A stretch of DNA of 64,000 nucleotides, taken from assembly GCA_020747015.1 (NCBI GenBank), contig JAGTJM010000085.1, positions 1 through 64,000 on the forward strand, in the 5' to 3' direction. A program made the position numbers and the translations under genes. This document shows, in pieces, positions 45,388 to 56,000 of the stretch; position 1 is the first letter of the stretch, and each line of letters starts with the position of its first letter. This DNA comes from Pyrenochaeta sp. MPI-SDFR-AT-0127. Lineage: Eukaryota > Ascomycota > Dothideomycetes > Pleosporales > Cucurbitariaceae. The notes beneath the pieces are model-generated. The model was not told where the DNA came from. It saw only the letters and a list, made by a program, of their open reading frames with translations, and did no database searches.

Positions 45388-45795
45388 AGCTATGGGGAAA
45401 TGGTCATGGTTAGTTCTTTTGTTGTTTGGTTTTATAGACACTGCGTAAGAGTTTGGTGGATGATATCCTCTGCATTTTGTGGACACAGAAGGAAGAATTT
45501 TGTTTCCATACCCAATCATTTCACAAAGCTTAAGAGGACCTGCCTCATCTCCAGGATTATTTCTTTTCTCAGAAAATGTATTCATTCTCATACTATGCCT
45601 ACCTGAGAATCGACTTACATTCCCACTTTGAGAGAACGCCAAGAGCATCGGTGAAAGTCAACGCCGACAACTTCTGAGATTCTTCGAGCTCAGAGCTCTT
45701 GCGACGCGCCAGAAATTCAACGCTCATCAGATTATACAACTCTTACCGGCTTACAGATCGAATCCATCTGCATCTCCAAGTCTACGCGCGCCAAT
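45388..45795. other. Intergenic, 3' end of CH gene and promoter of U1-C gene
   Basis: No supported gene. T-rich run just after the stop at 45387 may serve 3' processing. Confidence 0.45.
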
Positions 45796-46525
45796 ATGCC
45801 CAAGTTCTTTTGCGATTATTGTGATGTCTACCTTACACACGACTCGATGAGCGTGCGTAAAGCACACAACAACGGTCGCAACCACCTTCGCAACGTTCAG
45901 GCATACTACGAGCAGATATCAAGCGACCAGACGCAGCAAGTCATCAATAGCATAACGGACGCGTACAACACAGAAGGACAAGCGAATCCGTTGTTTCAGG
46001 CGAATCTGAGTGGAGGCTTTCCTGGAGGGCCCATGGGTGGTATGCCTGGCATGGGCATGGCACCGCCAATGGGTATGCCAGGTGGAATGCCAGGATTTCC
46101 GCCACCAGGTAAGTTAGGCATGTGGTGGTAAAGGCGGCTTGGGAAGAGGGCTGACTTGACGTAGGAATGCCAGGAATGCCCCCACCCTTCATGGGGAGAG
46201 GAGGTCGTAAGTCAATCCATAACTTCTATATCCAACTAGCCACTAATTAGCCAAAGCGGGACCTAACATGCCTCCAAATATGCCGCCTTTCCCTCCTCCA
46301 AACATGCCCCCAGGCCCTGGCGGCATGCCTCCCAACATGCCACCTTTCCCACCGCCGAACATGGGTGCAGGCCCGCCAGCAGGAATGCCTCCTTTCCCCT
46401 TCCCACCGCCGGGTGGAGCGGGCTCGCCACCTGGGGGTATGCCATTCCCCGTGCCAGGTGGTATGCCGGGAATGCCTCCGGGTGGACCGCCAGGCAGGTT
46501 TCCTCCTGGACCGCCGGGACGTTAG
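45796..46525 (+). CDS. U1 small nuclear ribonucleoprotein C, 209 aa
   Basis: Exons 45796-46108, 46165-46206 and 46251-46525, with introns of 56 and 44 bp. The N-terminal matrin/U1-C zinc finger is intact: Cys6, Cys9, His24 and His30 in MPKFFCDYCDVYLTHDS and RKAHNNGRNH. The rest is the usual Met/Pro/Gly-rich tail of repeated NMPPFPPP and GGMPGMPP units. U1-C binds the U1 snRNP and helps select 5' splice sites. Exon 2 is only 42 bp. Length is ordinary for filamentous fungi. Confidence is high from the zinc finger and tail together. Confidence 0.95.
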
Positions 46526-46867
46526 GAGCATCCCGATGCGTACAAGGGAGGACATAGTGTCCTTAGTCAAACCAGTTTCATGAGCAGAGGCGGCGCGTCA
46601 AGGATGCAGAGAGAAGATGCTGGAGATATACCCGATGCGTTTTTACGTGGTGGAGAGGGGAGGCACGGGAGCAGTGCAGCTACCGGCGCCAATGCCGTGG
46701 TACCGAAGAGAATCAAGAGGGAGGAGCAATAAGACTCCTGGCATTGGTACAATCGTGCGTATCCCACCCTTGACGTTCACCAGCCTTAGCTCACGGTGCA
46801 TGTAGCGAGTTTCAAATTTACATCTTTCACCATGAAGTAACTATACTGTTTCTCACCAAATATATGA
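46526..46867. other. Intergenic between convergent genes
   Basis: 342 bp with no coding content, holding the 3' ends of the U1-C and NmrA-like genes. Confidence 0.5.
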
Positions 46868-47818
46868 CTACTTTGCTTGCTGCTCACTAAACCACTTGGT
46901 AGCATAAGTGTCCAAGTCCAAAGTCGGTATCTCCAACTGATAATTCACCGACTCTTCAGGATTCCAACACACTCCGTCCCTCGCAAATACTAGCCTGTAT
47001 TTCTTGATCCCATTCTCTGGGTCCTTTTTCAGCTCTTCTTCCAGATATGGGATGCTCCATTTCTCCCTCACGACCTCCTTTTCTGTGACGTGCTCAATCA
47101 AGTCTGCCAGCTCTCCGTATCGTATCGTGTCTCCGGAGACATACAAGATGCGGTCGTTTGCATCAATATCGCCGGCGACGATACGGGCAAGGACTTTCCC
47201 AATGTCATGCACATCCGTGACGGTGACTTCATGACGCCAATCGCGCAGGCAGCGGACTGTTAGCTTCCCGCTGGGTGCGAGCTGCGTGGTATCAATGATT
47301 CCCCAGAACGGCTCGAAAAGGAACGACATGAAGATGCCTGTGCTCACAACGGTCCATTTGACATTGCTGGACGATGCTTTAGAGCGCAGTAACTCTCTGA
47401 CAGCCTTTTGCGCACCGAAAAGCGGCATTAGTCCCTCGCCGTCGCCAATAATATCGTAATTAACGCCCCATTGCCAGGGGAAGAACCATAGCTGTCCTTG
47501 ACCGCGTGACCCCTTCAGCGCTCCGGCATCCAGGGCTTCGTGTGCTAATTTCAGCACGGTAGAGGGGGACTGGCCGAAGCCTGTGGCGCTGATGAGGATG
47601 TCTTGTTTTGAGAATTCTTCTGCAAGCAAAGCAGAGTCGCTTCCCAGGTCGATCTGAGTTATATGAACGTTTGAGCGTGCCAAGTGCGTGTATTTGGACG
47701 GTGACCGGACGCCGATTGTGATGTGGGTGTTTGGCAGTGCAGAAAGATGGGGGAGGAATGCAGTGCCGAGTTCGCCGGCGCCGAGGAGGAGGATCTTTGT
47801 TGGCTGTGATGATGACAT
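46868..47818 (-). CDS. NmrA/isoflavone-reductase-like NAD(P)-binding protein, 316 aa
   Basis: Single-exon frame. The start at 47818 (MSSSQPTKILLLGAGELG) is preferred, since the Rossmann motif GAGELG then lies at residues 13-18 as usual. The upstream extension to 47908 is not expected in the family. Other features are IGVRSPSKY after the second strand (NADP-type Arg), ILISATGFG, FFPWQWGVNYD, WTVVSTGIFM and TDVHDIGKVLARIV. Members are atypical short-chain dehydrogenases acting as reductases or redox sensors. The QWG..YD block is found in fungal isoflavone-reductase-like members. Substrate unknown. Confidence 0.85.
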   Translation of the reverse strand: MSSSQPTKILLLGAGELGTAFLPHLSALPNTHITIGVRSPSKYTHLARSNVHITQIDLGSDSALLAEEFSKQDILISATGFGQSPSTVLKLAHEALDAGALKGSRGQGQLWFFPWQWGVNYDIIGDGEGLMPLFGAQKAVRELLRSKASSSNVKWTVVSTGIFMSFLFEPFWGIIDTTQLAPSGKLTVRCLRDWRHEVTVTDVHDIGKVLARIVAGDIDANDRILYVSGDTIRYGELADLIEHVTEKEVVREKWSIPYLEEELKKDPENGIKKYRLVFARDGVCWNPEESVNYQLEIPTLDLDTYATKWFSEQQAK

Positions 47819-48694
47819 GATGTGGTGAGATGTGTTTAGACGGTGGTAGACTTGATGAGGGGAGACGGGGTGCATGGACGAAGGTATGGCACCTGGAAAT
47901 AAAGCCATACCCTTTCACACAGCAGGAATGTGATGGCTCAAGACATGTAGCCCAAGATTTGTAATGTGAGCGTTCATTGATACTTGAATGGTGCTTGTCA
48001 TGATGCATTCTCGGAGTTAAGGCTCTTGTTGGCGGAATTAATCAGCTTTATCATTGGGATGGAGACGCCTGATGAAGGCTGGTATGTCTTCAGGGGTGTT
48101 TAAAAAAGTATTGAAGGGTATTTTGGAGACGTGAGATGTCATAGAATCCAGATGATAGTTTCTTATGCTTGATGTTTGTTGGGTTTGGTGGATGTACTGT
48201 GTGAGTCCTTGGCGGGAGAGGCATGATTATCGTTTCAAACAGCACAGTACTTGTGTTTCATGGAATCTTTTCAACTCATGTGTTAAAGGCGTTCAAGATG
48301 GGTGATAACAAGTTGTTCATAATCGTATATATTAGATCGTGTCAGGAGCAACGCAGGGCTTTTCCTGGGTTGAGAGTACTGTTGCAAGTTGAGACGCCCG
48401 GCCGAGAGACAGAGAGCTGACTCTTAGCAGTTACACATGTACATTGCGAGCTCAGTTCCGGACGCTGGCGATGCATGTAGTCTGGTCGTCATGGAGCCAT
48501 GTTGCTCCTTGATGGAGAGTGCAGAGGAGAGACGAGAGTTTTTGCGCTAGTGTGGACACGGACCACTCGCTTAATTTTGCAGCGTGCGCACCGTTCCTCG
48601 AGATGGCCGACGAGCTCATCTTTTGAACTTCTGCCAATACACCACACCGAGTGCGCCTACGTCCATCTCCCAGCAGAAGCCACTCACCGCAATC
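47819..48694. other. Intergenic, divergent promoters
   Basis: 876 bp between the start of the NmrA-like gene (minus) and the RACK1 gene (plus). Short frames only. Confidence 0.5.
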
Positions 48695-49978
48695 ATGGCC
48701 GAGCAACTCGTTCTCCGTGGCACCCTCGAGGGCCACTCTGGCTGGGTCACTTCCCTTGCTACCTCGCTCGAGAAGTGCGTATCCTCCCAAATCGTCCAGG
48801 CAACGCCCATTGCGCGCACCATACTGACAGCCGGCCCAGCCCCAACATGCTCCTTTCCGGCTCGCGCGACAAGACCCTCATCATCTGGAACTTGACCCGC
48901 GACGAGACCTCGTACGGCTACCCCAAGAGGAGCCTTCACGGCCACTCCCACATTGTCTCCGACTGCGTACGTTGCCCCGACACACCAGCAGCAATTGGCT
49001 AGCTAGGAAGCACGAAACCGCTGAGCTGACAATTCTCGCACAGGTCATCTCCTCGGACGGTGCCTACGCTCTTTCCTCGTCCTGGGACAAGACCCTCCGC
49101 CTGTGGGAGCTCTCCACCGGTGCCACCACCCGCCGCTTCGTCGGCCACACCAACGACGTCCTGTCCGTCTCCTTCTCCGCAGACAACCGACAGATTGTCT
49201 CCGGCTCGCGCGACCGAACCATCAAGCTCTGGAACACGCTCGGTGACTGCAAGTACACCATCACCGACAAGGGCCACACCGAGTGGGTCTCGTGCGTGAG
49301 GTTCTCCCCCAACCCCCAGAACCCCGTCATCGTTTCCGCTGGCTGGGACAAGCTCGTCAAGGTGCGTACAAGTTCCTACTCTACACACATTTTCCCCTTC
49401 CTCTTTTATCATGATGATTTGGTATTTCCTAAAGTATTTGCTACTTCAGAGCTACGGCTATGAGACAAACATTCACCTAGTACTGACACAATAACTCCTC
49501 AATCAACTCTTTTCAATTTAGTGTCAGAATCCAGAGACTGACTCGTTGATAGGTTTGGGAACTTGCTTCCTGCCGCATCCAGACCGACCACATCGGTCAC
49601 ACCGGCTACATCAACACCGTCACCATCTCGCCCGATGGCTCCCTCTGCGCCTCCGGTGGCAAGGACGGAACCACCATGCTCTGGGACTTGAACGAGTCTA
49701 AGCACCTCTACTCTCTCTCCGCTGGCGACGAGATCCACGCCCTTGTCTTCTCGCCCAACCGCTACTGGCTGTGCGCCGCCACCGCCTCCAGCATCATCAT
49801 CTTCGACCTGGAGAAGAAGAGCAAGGTTGACGAGCTGAAGCCCGAGTACATGGAGGTTGGCAAGAAGAGCCGGGAGCCCGAGTGCGTCTCCTTGGCCTGG
49901 AGCGCCGATGGCCAGACCTTGTTCGCTGGATACACTGATAACCGCATCCGCTGCTGGGGCGTCATGGCGAGGGGATAG
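48695..49978 (+). CDS. cpc2: RACK1/Cpc2-type G-beta-like ribosomal scaffold protein, 316 aa
   Basis: Exons 48695-48774, 48840-48966, 49044-49361 and 49553-49978, with introns of 65, 77 and 191 bp. The product is exactly the usual fungal length and is a seven-bladed WD40 propeller: LRGTLEGHSGWVTSLAT, GSRDKTLIIW, SSSWDKTLRLWELSTG, SGSRDRTIKLWNTLGDCK, SAGWDKLVKVWELASC, SGGKDGTTMLWDLNESKHL, and AGYTDNRIRCWGVMARG. RACK1 binds the 40S head near mRNA exit and affects translation and signalling (Asc1 in yeast, Cpc2/CpcB in filamentous fungi). Codon use is strongly C-ending, typical of highly expressed genes. The long third intron carries a likely snoRNA. Confidence 0.97.
49404..49490 (+). ncRNA. Intron-encoded box C/D snoRNA, U24-like
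   Basis: It lies inside the 191-bp third intron of RACK1. The C box ATGATGA is at 49411-49417, the C'-like ATGAGAC at 49460-49466 and the D box CTGA at 49483-49486. TTAT before the C box can pair with ATAA after the D box. The segment TATTTGCTACT (about 49434-49445) is complementary to AGTAGCAAATA in the conserved 25S/28S rRNA region targeted by U24. Known precedent: yeast snR24 sits in the ASC1 (RACK1) intron. The second U24 guide (CACCAAGATC type) is only weakly matched here (CACCTAGTAC), and no clear D' box is seen. Confidence 0.65.
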
Positions 49979-50369
49979 GCTTGTGTGATGAGGTAGAGTC
50001 GGGGCGTATATGGGAAAATCATGATTCCACATCTTCTGTAGTATGCCATGGTTTATGAGTGACGCTCATGCGGGATGGGTTTTGGGCATGGTCAATTCTC
50101 TTCCGATATCAGCACTTCCAGGCGCTCAGAGGCAATGAAAATTACCAACTCCATCACAGGCGTTTATACGCCGATTCTCTTCACAGTGCTTTCTATGGCC
50201 TTTTTTTAGCTGATGTTTTGAATGCCCATATGGTGCCTCTTTAAGGGAAACCTTGATGCATGATATCCTTCTATTGCTAGTTACGCCCTCCTGGACGCTT
50301 AGAGAGTATTGACGGAACAGTCTCAACATTGTGCGTAAAGTTGACTGAAGTGTGATTGATAATATACAT
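49979..50369. other. Intergenic between convergent genes
   Basis: 391 bp, no coding content. 3' ends of RACK1 and the dienoyl-CoA isomerase. Confidence 0.5.
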
Positions 50370-51666
50370 CTATAGCTTGCTAAACTTAGGAGTCCGCTTC
50401 TGTATCCCACTTAACATGGCATCTTTGACGTCCTTTGTTTGTAACATAGCTGCGTTCCAGATGGCAGTATAGTTCAGTCCCTCGACAATAGTCCTATCCC
50501 GAGAGTAGTTAATAATTTCCTTTGTACCATACGTCGCTACTGGAGATTTAGAAGCAATCAAACTAGCTAGCTTCAAAGCCTACTCAATCGTTAGCATGTC
50601 ATGCCCGTGCACCAAACATGGCTAGGTTTTGACGACAAAACACTCACCTCTGATACTGCTTCGCTCTTATCCTTGTACACCGAGCTCACGAGCCCGACCC
50701 TGAGAGCTTCATCTGACCCGAAAATCCGGGCAGAGAGTGCAACATCCTTGACCCATGACAGGTTCCCCACTGAGTGAGGTAGTCGAGACAATGTACCAAT
50801 ATCAGCAGCAATACCAATGTCAACTTCCTTGACACTGATCTTTGAGTCGGCCGTGGAAATGCGGATATCGCACGCTAAGCTCATATCCAGCGCGAGACCG
50901 AAACTGATACCATGCAACACAGCAATGACAGCTACAACAAAGTCAACATAAGGACAAAAGAATGCGAAAGATTGGGGACGTACGCTTCTCGCACTTCTCA
51001 ATATCAGTGATGCAGTCCTGGAACTCGAGAATGTGGCGCCGCAAATGGGCAGCCGTGCGGGCAGGGTCCTCGGAGGATTGCGTCAAGGTGCCACTAGATG
51101 CGGCTTGCACGTCCAGACCAGCCGTGAATGCACGCTCTCCGGCACCGGTGAGGATGACGGCGCGAACGTTGGGGTCGTGCGAGAGTTGGCGGAAGATGGC
51201 GCTGAGGTTGTGCCACATCCTGGTCATTTTGTTAGATTGGGTTCATAAGTGTTCATTGGGATCTTGAGGTTGTGAAAATCTAGGCTGGTTTGCGAATTGG
51301 TGTTTGTGCTCGACGTTGATGTTGCATTTTGTCTCCTTCAACAATGGAAAGAATAGTTGATGGTACGCTTGGAAATATGATGTTCGACCCATGTCGCAGC
51401 AGCTTGCAGCGCGGTGAATCATCAAGAACTATGATTCGCATTTGCAAGCAGATATTCAAAAAAGAACGCAGAGTTCGTGAGGAGCAATGTGAGGAGCACA
51501 GGAAGTCGAAATTGAGAGCATGGCCATGGACAATAGAAAAATGGAGAAACTGTACTCACACCTCCTTGAACGCGTTCAACTTTTCCGGTCGATTAATCTC
51601 GACATGCGCAACATATTCCGCTGGGAACGAAACGTTGAAGAATTCCTTCTTGTACGCTTCCGCCAT
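50370..51666 (-). CDS. Peroxisomal delta3,5-delta2,4-dienoyl-CoA isomerase (ECH1/Dci1-like), 278 aa
   Basis: Exons 51560-51666, 50984-51219, 50648-50931 and 50370-50579. Introns are 340, 52 and 68 bp. The crotonase fold is clear: VEINRPEKLNAF, AVILTGAGERAFTAGLD, KPVIAVLHGISFGLALD, MSLACDIRIST, and KEVDIGIAADIGTLSRLP. The last block is the ECH1 signature, and its Glu and Asp are the acidic catalytic residues of dienoyl-CoA isomerases. The protein ends in SKL, a type 1 peroxisomal targeting signal. It should shift double bonds of odd-position unsaturated fatty acids during peroxisomal beta-oxidation. The 340-bp first intron is unusually long for this window and might hide a small extra exon. 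Confidence 0.92.
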
Positions 51667-53049
51667 GATTGTAATGTTACACGCTCGCGGGGATATCGTT
51701 CTTAGTCGCTGCACGTTCCCTGCTCTTTCTTTCTCTAGACACTTGTTTTGGACCGACAGTTGGCTGATCGAAGTATTAGCGCTGGAGAAGATGTCAGGTC
51801 AGATTTGAACGCTTGAAAGTGGTAAGACGAAGTTGTCGGCTTTTGATGACATGCACGGGCGAGTCGGCTGGGAGTTGACTGTGGAGGTCAGGCGGTGCCG
51901 AGGCACGAACAATACGGTTAGCGGCTTTCTCACTCCGTCCATTGTGCTTGTGACGGGGCACTAGACCTTTTTGATCACATGACTTCGCGACATTTTGATG
52001 ATCAGATCTGGGAATTAGAAGAAAGACCGGTGAGAAGGAACTACTGTAAAATGAGACTGCAAAAGAAGTTTTGTTGTATAATATTGCTCTTAAGCATTTC
52101 CTTGCAAGTAACTTATTGTTGTACTTCTTCTCGGCTCTCACCCCATGTAGTGCACAGTGGCAGAGGAAATATTCTAGCGCAATGGGATTCCTCTATATAC
52201 TCTACAGTCTTCATTTTCTATCAGTGAGTGTTGATAACCCGCCATGATTTGTCAGATTCCAAGGCTATAGCCAAGTATTTCTTATAATGTCGAACTTATA
52301 CGGAGTGCTGCATGCATCGTTAGCATGTCACCTTGACCTAAGATATATCTTGAGAAAATGGCACACCTTCCCAGATAAAGTCATGGGTATATGTATGGAT
52401 GTGAAATTGCAGTGCGAAAGTGCACATGTCGTTTTACTTGTGTGAATATCTAGTCCTCAATAGTCGAATTTTGAAAGACTTGAGTAATTGTTCTAATAAA
52501 GTAGCCATTGGGTCACGTAAATGGTAGGACAAGGTACATCTTGTAAACAATCATTATTCAATACGACTAGCCTCAATCAAGCGCCCTGCTCGATAGGTTA
52601 TCAGGACAAATTGAACAGGGCGCGGTGGTTGGATCTTTATGATCACGAATACATAGACGGCTTCTTCGATTACCTTTCCCAAGAATATAAAATATCGCCA
52701 TTGGCTACGGTTGGTGCCGCATTCAAGCGTGAAATGTAACAATGCGACTAGATTGAGCACAATCATCTTATCACAATGGACTGGTGTACCAGACATTGCT
52801 TATGTTGACGTGTCTTGAAGAACGGCCTTTGCCACCGCGGTCTACTTGTTGAAGTTATAAAAGACAAGTGCTAGAGTTGATTTAGTAAATGCTAGCCGTT
52901 AATGCGATGGATTCAATATCTTGACAGTCAATTATACTGGAATCGCAGTGATGCAAAGAATCGAAAATATAAAAACACATCCATTTTGTTTCCTAGTTTA
53001 ATCAAGTATCCAAAAAAAACGCCCTCCTATTAGGGCTCTTAGTTAAGAT
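51667..53049. other. Intergenic, no supported gene
   Basis: About 1.4 kb between the isomerase promoter and the 3' end of the fusion gene. One stem-loop candidate occurs near 52,580-52,625 (GCGCCCTG and CAGGGCGC arms). Nothing else is recognised. Confidence 0.45.
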
Positions 53050-56000
53050 TCACTTCTTCTCCTTACTGTCAACACTATTCCCAATTTCCGGTAGCTTCTC
53101 TCTCAATTTCTTAACACAGGCCTTCTTCTTCCACGTCGTCTTGTAATAACTGCTCAAACACGGGTAAGCCTCTTCACTCCAGCCCTCCCAGCCACCGAGC
53201 ACCTCATCAATGATAGGCCAGACGTAGCAATCAGCAATGCTAAATCGCCTGCCTGCAATGAATGGGCCACCTTCGGTAGCTAGCTGCTCCTCCAGGATTG
53301 CCAGCACGGTCTTGAATTCTGAAAAGTAGGTGGGGACACCGCGGTTTACCCACGCTTTCATCAGGCCCGCGGCAAGGATCATGGTTGGATATGCAGCGGC
53401 TATACATGGCTTGGACCGGTCATCCCGGTCAAAGGGGTAATAGCGATCTAGATACAGCACTATGCTCGACGCCATGCTAACTTCGGTGTGCAGCGCATCA
53501 TTATCTCTGAACGCGACTTGACGGTCCACTTCAAATGCCTTCTCTAGTGCCGGTGCGTCAACCACAGTATACGCTATCTTGGCCTCGGAAAGACACATCT
53601 GCGCCTGCCGTGTCTCAATGCTGTTATTGGATGCAAACAGAACGGGTTGATCGGCGGGTGGTGGGTGGAGATGCAAAACATCGAAACCGGCACCGTAATG
53701 TTCATCCCAGGGGAACTCATTCTGATGGTTTTCACGGCTAAAGGCGCGGATCAGGCGCTCGTTTTCTTCTTCATCGCCGTTGATGACGTCGGCTGCGTCG
53801 CGCTGGTCTTTGGCGGTAGCGCCTTGGCCCCATATTGTACTTTCTTTTGCATCCAGGAATGTCCCAATGTGGCGGAATGTCAGGCTGATGCGGATACCGT
53901 TGTATGCTGTTTCAGGCTCACTGCGCTCAGAAGCGAGACGCTTGTCAGCCATGATGCCATGGAGCCACTTTTCGTTGGACTTGAGGCCGAGAACGAACAT
54001 GGAATTATGTGGCATAGCGACGCGTTGAGTTATGCGCTGGCTGTCGTCGTCTTTCTTCTCCTCTTCGGTCTTCGAGGTAGAATTCTTCTTCGTGCGGAGA
54101 CGCATTGTGCGCTGCGCGCCGAAACTCACGTTGACTATAGAAGAGTCTTTAACAATATCCAGAGTCTTGTCAGAGTGCTCTGAGATGTAGTCATTTCCTG
54201 AGCGATACAGTTGAATCAACACGTGGTTCAAAGGATGTCCGACTAGCTTCTCTGCTTGCTTTCGGATTACTTGTACTTTGGGTGAAAAATGCAGTAGTGG
54301 CAGTGTCTGGTCTGTTGGATGTCGATACACTGGCATCGATCCGTCCTCCCCGAACGCGCCTTGACAGCAAACCAGCCTGGGCACTTCGCCCTGCTGGTGC
54401 AACATCTTCTGCCATCGCACTTCGTTGTATAACTGGGTGAAGATAAGATCTTTGAGTGGCTTCGATGGATCAGTTGGATGAAGTAGGTCGGCTGGAAAGA
54501 AGTCGATGATGCGCGAATCGCCTTCAGCAATTGTGTCCTCAGGTCCCAGTACAGGCAACGTCGCAAGCGACTGAAGTTTTGAACCCTTTGCCATGGTAGA
54601 TGGTTTTGCGGGTGGTGCTGGAACAGACGGCGCAGATCTTGTAGGAGCTTGGAGTTCCGCTTGCTTTGGAACAGGTACTTGTGCAGGCAGTGGTGGGGTT
54701 GACGTTGCGGCGACTATCTCTGAAGGCTTCGTGGATACTTGTTTCGCAGACTTGTCTTGCACTTTCGCGGGCGTTGAACTCGCCTTTGTAGTAGAACTGC
54801 TCAGCCCTTTTTTCGACTCAGACGCAGATTCTGGCTTTGGCGCTCTGGACAGCGACAAGCGCACTCGGTCCGACAAATCCGACAATCTATTTCTCTCCTT
54901 CTCTTCCCCACTAGCCTTAGTAGACAATACAGGCACCGACGCAACACTCTTTAGCGCCTGTTGCCTAAGATCTTTTTCGCGTAAATTGACTGTGCTTTCA
55001 GCCTTGGTTATCTGTGGATTTCTTTGCGATTCGGATGGCGGGGATTTGGCAGCATTTGTGGCTGTGGCTGGTTCAGCTGTACCGTGGCGGGCAGGCGTAC
55101 TTAGCTCGCCATCCGCAGGCGCAGCTTCAGCTTTCTCTTTCGAATCGTCTCCATTCTTCTTTTTCTTCTTCTTTGCTTTCGATCGCATTCGAATTTTTGT
55201 CTTGACTAGGTTCGTTTCTTTCTTCTCCTTTTCTGGTACCGCTTCCTGGGCGCCTGCTACTGTTGCACCTTTCACAAGCAAGTCTGCAAACTGCTTGTCT
55301 GTTGGCTCCGTTTTTGGCTCGGATTTTGGCTCCGTTATTGGCTCTGGAATGGATCCGTTGGCACTTTGCATGGTTTTTCGACTTTCAGCGACTGATACTA
55401 GGGACAATGTTCGCTGTTTCCCACTGAGCACTTTGGTGGGTGATCGTGGGTTTGAAGTGCGAGATGCTGGCCGCCCATCATCGCTCAGCGACATCTTCCC
55501 AAGTAGTGCTTCGATAGGCTTGTCGCTACCCTTTGAGCCCTTCCTCGAGCCATTAGGTGATGTTGATTGCTTCTGTGGTGGTGTTGCTGGTGGCTCTCGT
55601 TCAAGGATTTCTGTGCTATTGACGAGATACGCGTCGAAAAATTCGTCCATGCGTTTCAGCGCCAGATCGTGTCGTGCCTGCTTGCGAAAGCCCAGACAGT
55701 CCTCGATCACGTTGATTTTGACGCCGTGCCGTGCTGCATCGATGACGGTTGCGAGGACGGAAACATTAGTGATGCATCCGCAGATGTAGACTTCAGTCAC
55801 CAGCTTCGCCCGCAAAGTCATCAGGAGATTTGTACCCTGGAAAGCTGAGTAGTGTGTTGTGCGGATCACCATATCTGCTGGTAGTTCAAATTGCCTTGCG
55901 ATGACATCCGCAAACTGTGCCCCGTATGTGTCCGGTACACAAGCCGGCGTCTTCCTTTCGGTCTTGAGCAAGAACAGTTCATCGTCTTGCTCAGCTGAAG

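Noticed and set aside
52580..52625. Short GC-rich inverted repeat as an intrinsic terminator or riboswitch
   Set aside because: Eight-base arms, far from any gene end, in a eukaryotic intergenic region. Most likely chance.
54593..55789. 398-codon plus-strand frame antisense to the isochorismatase-AlkB-GST gene
   Set aside because: It overlaps the disordered linker of a well-supported gene and shows no domain of its own.
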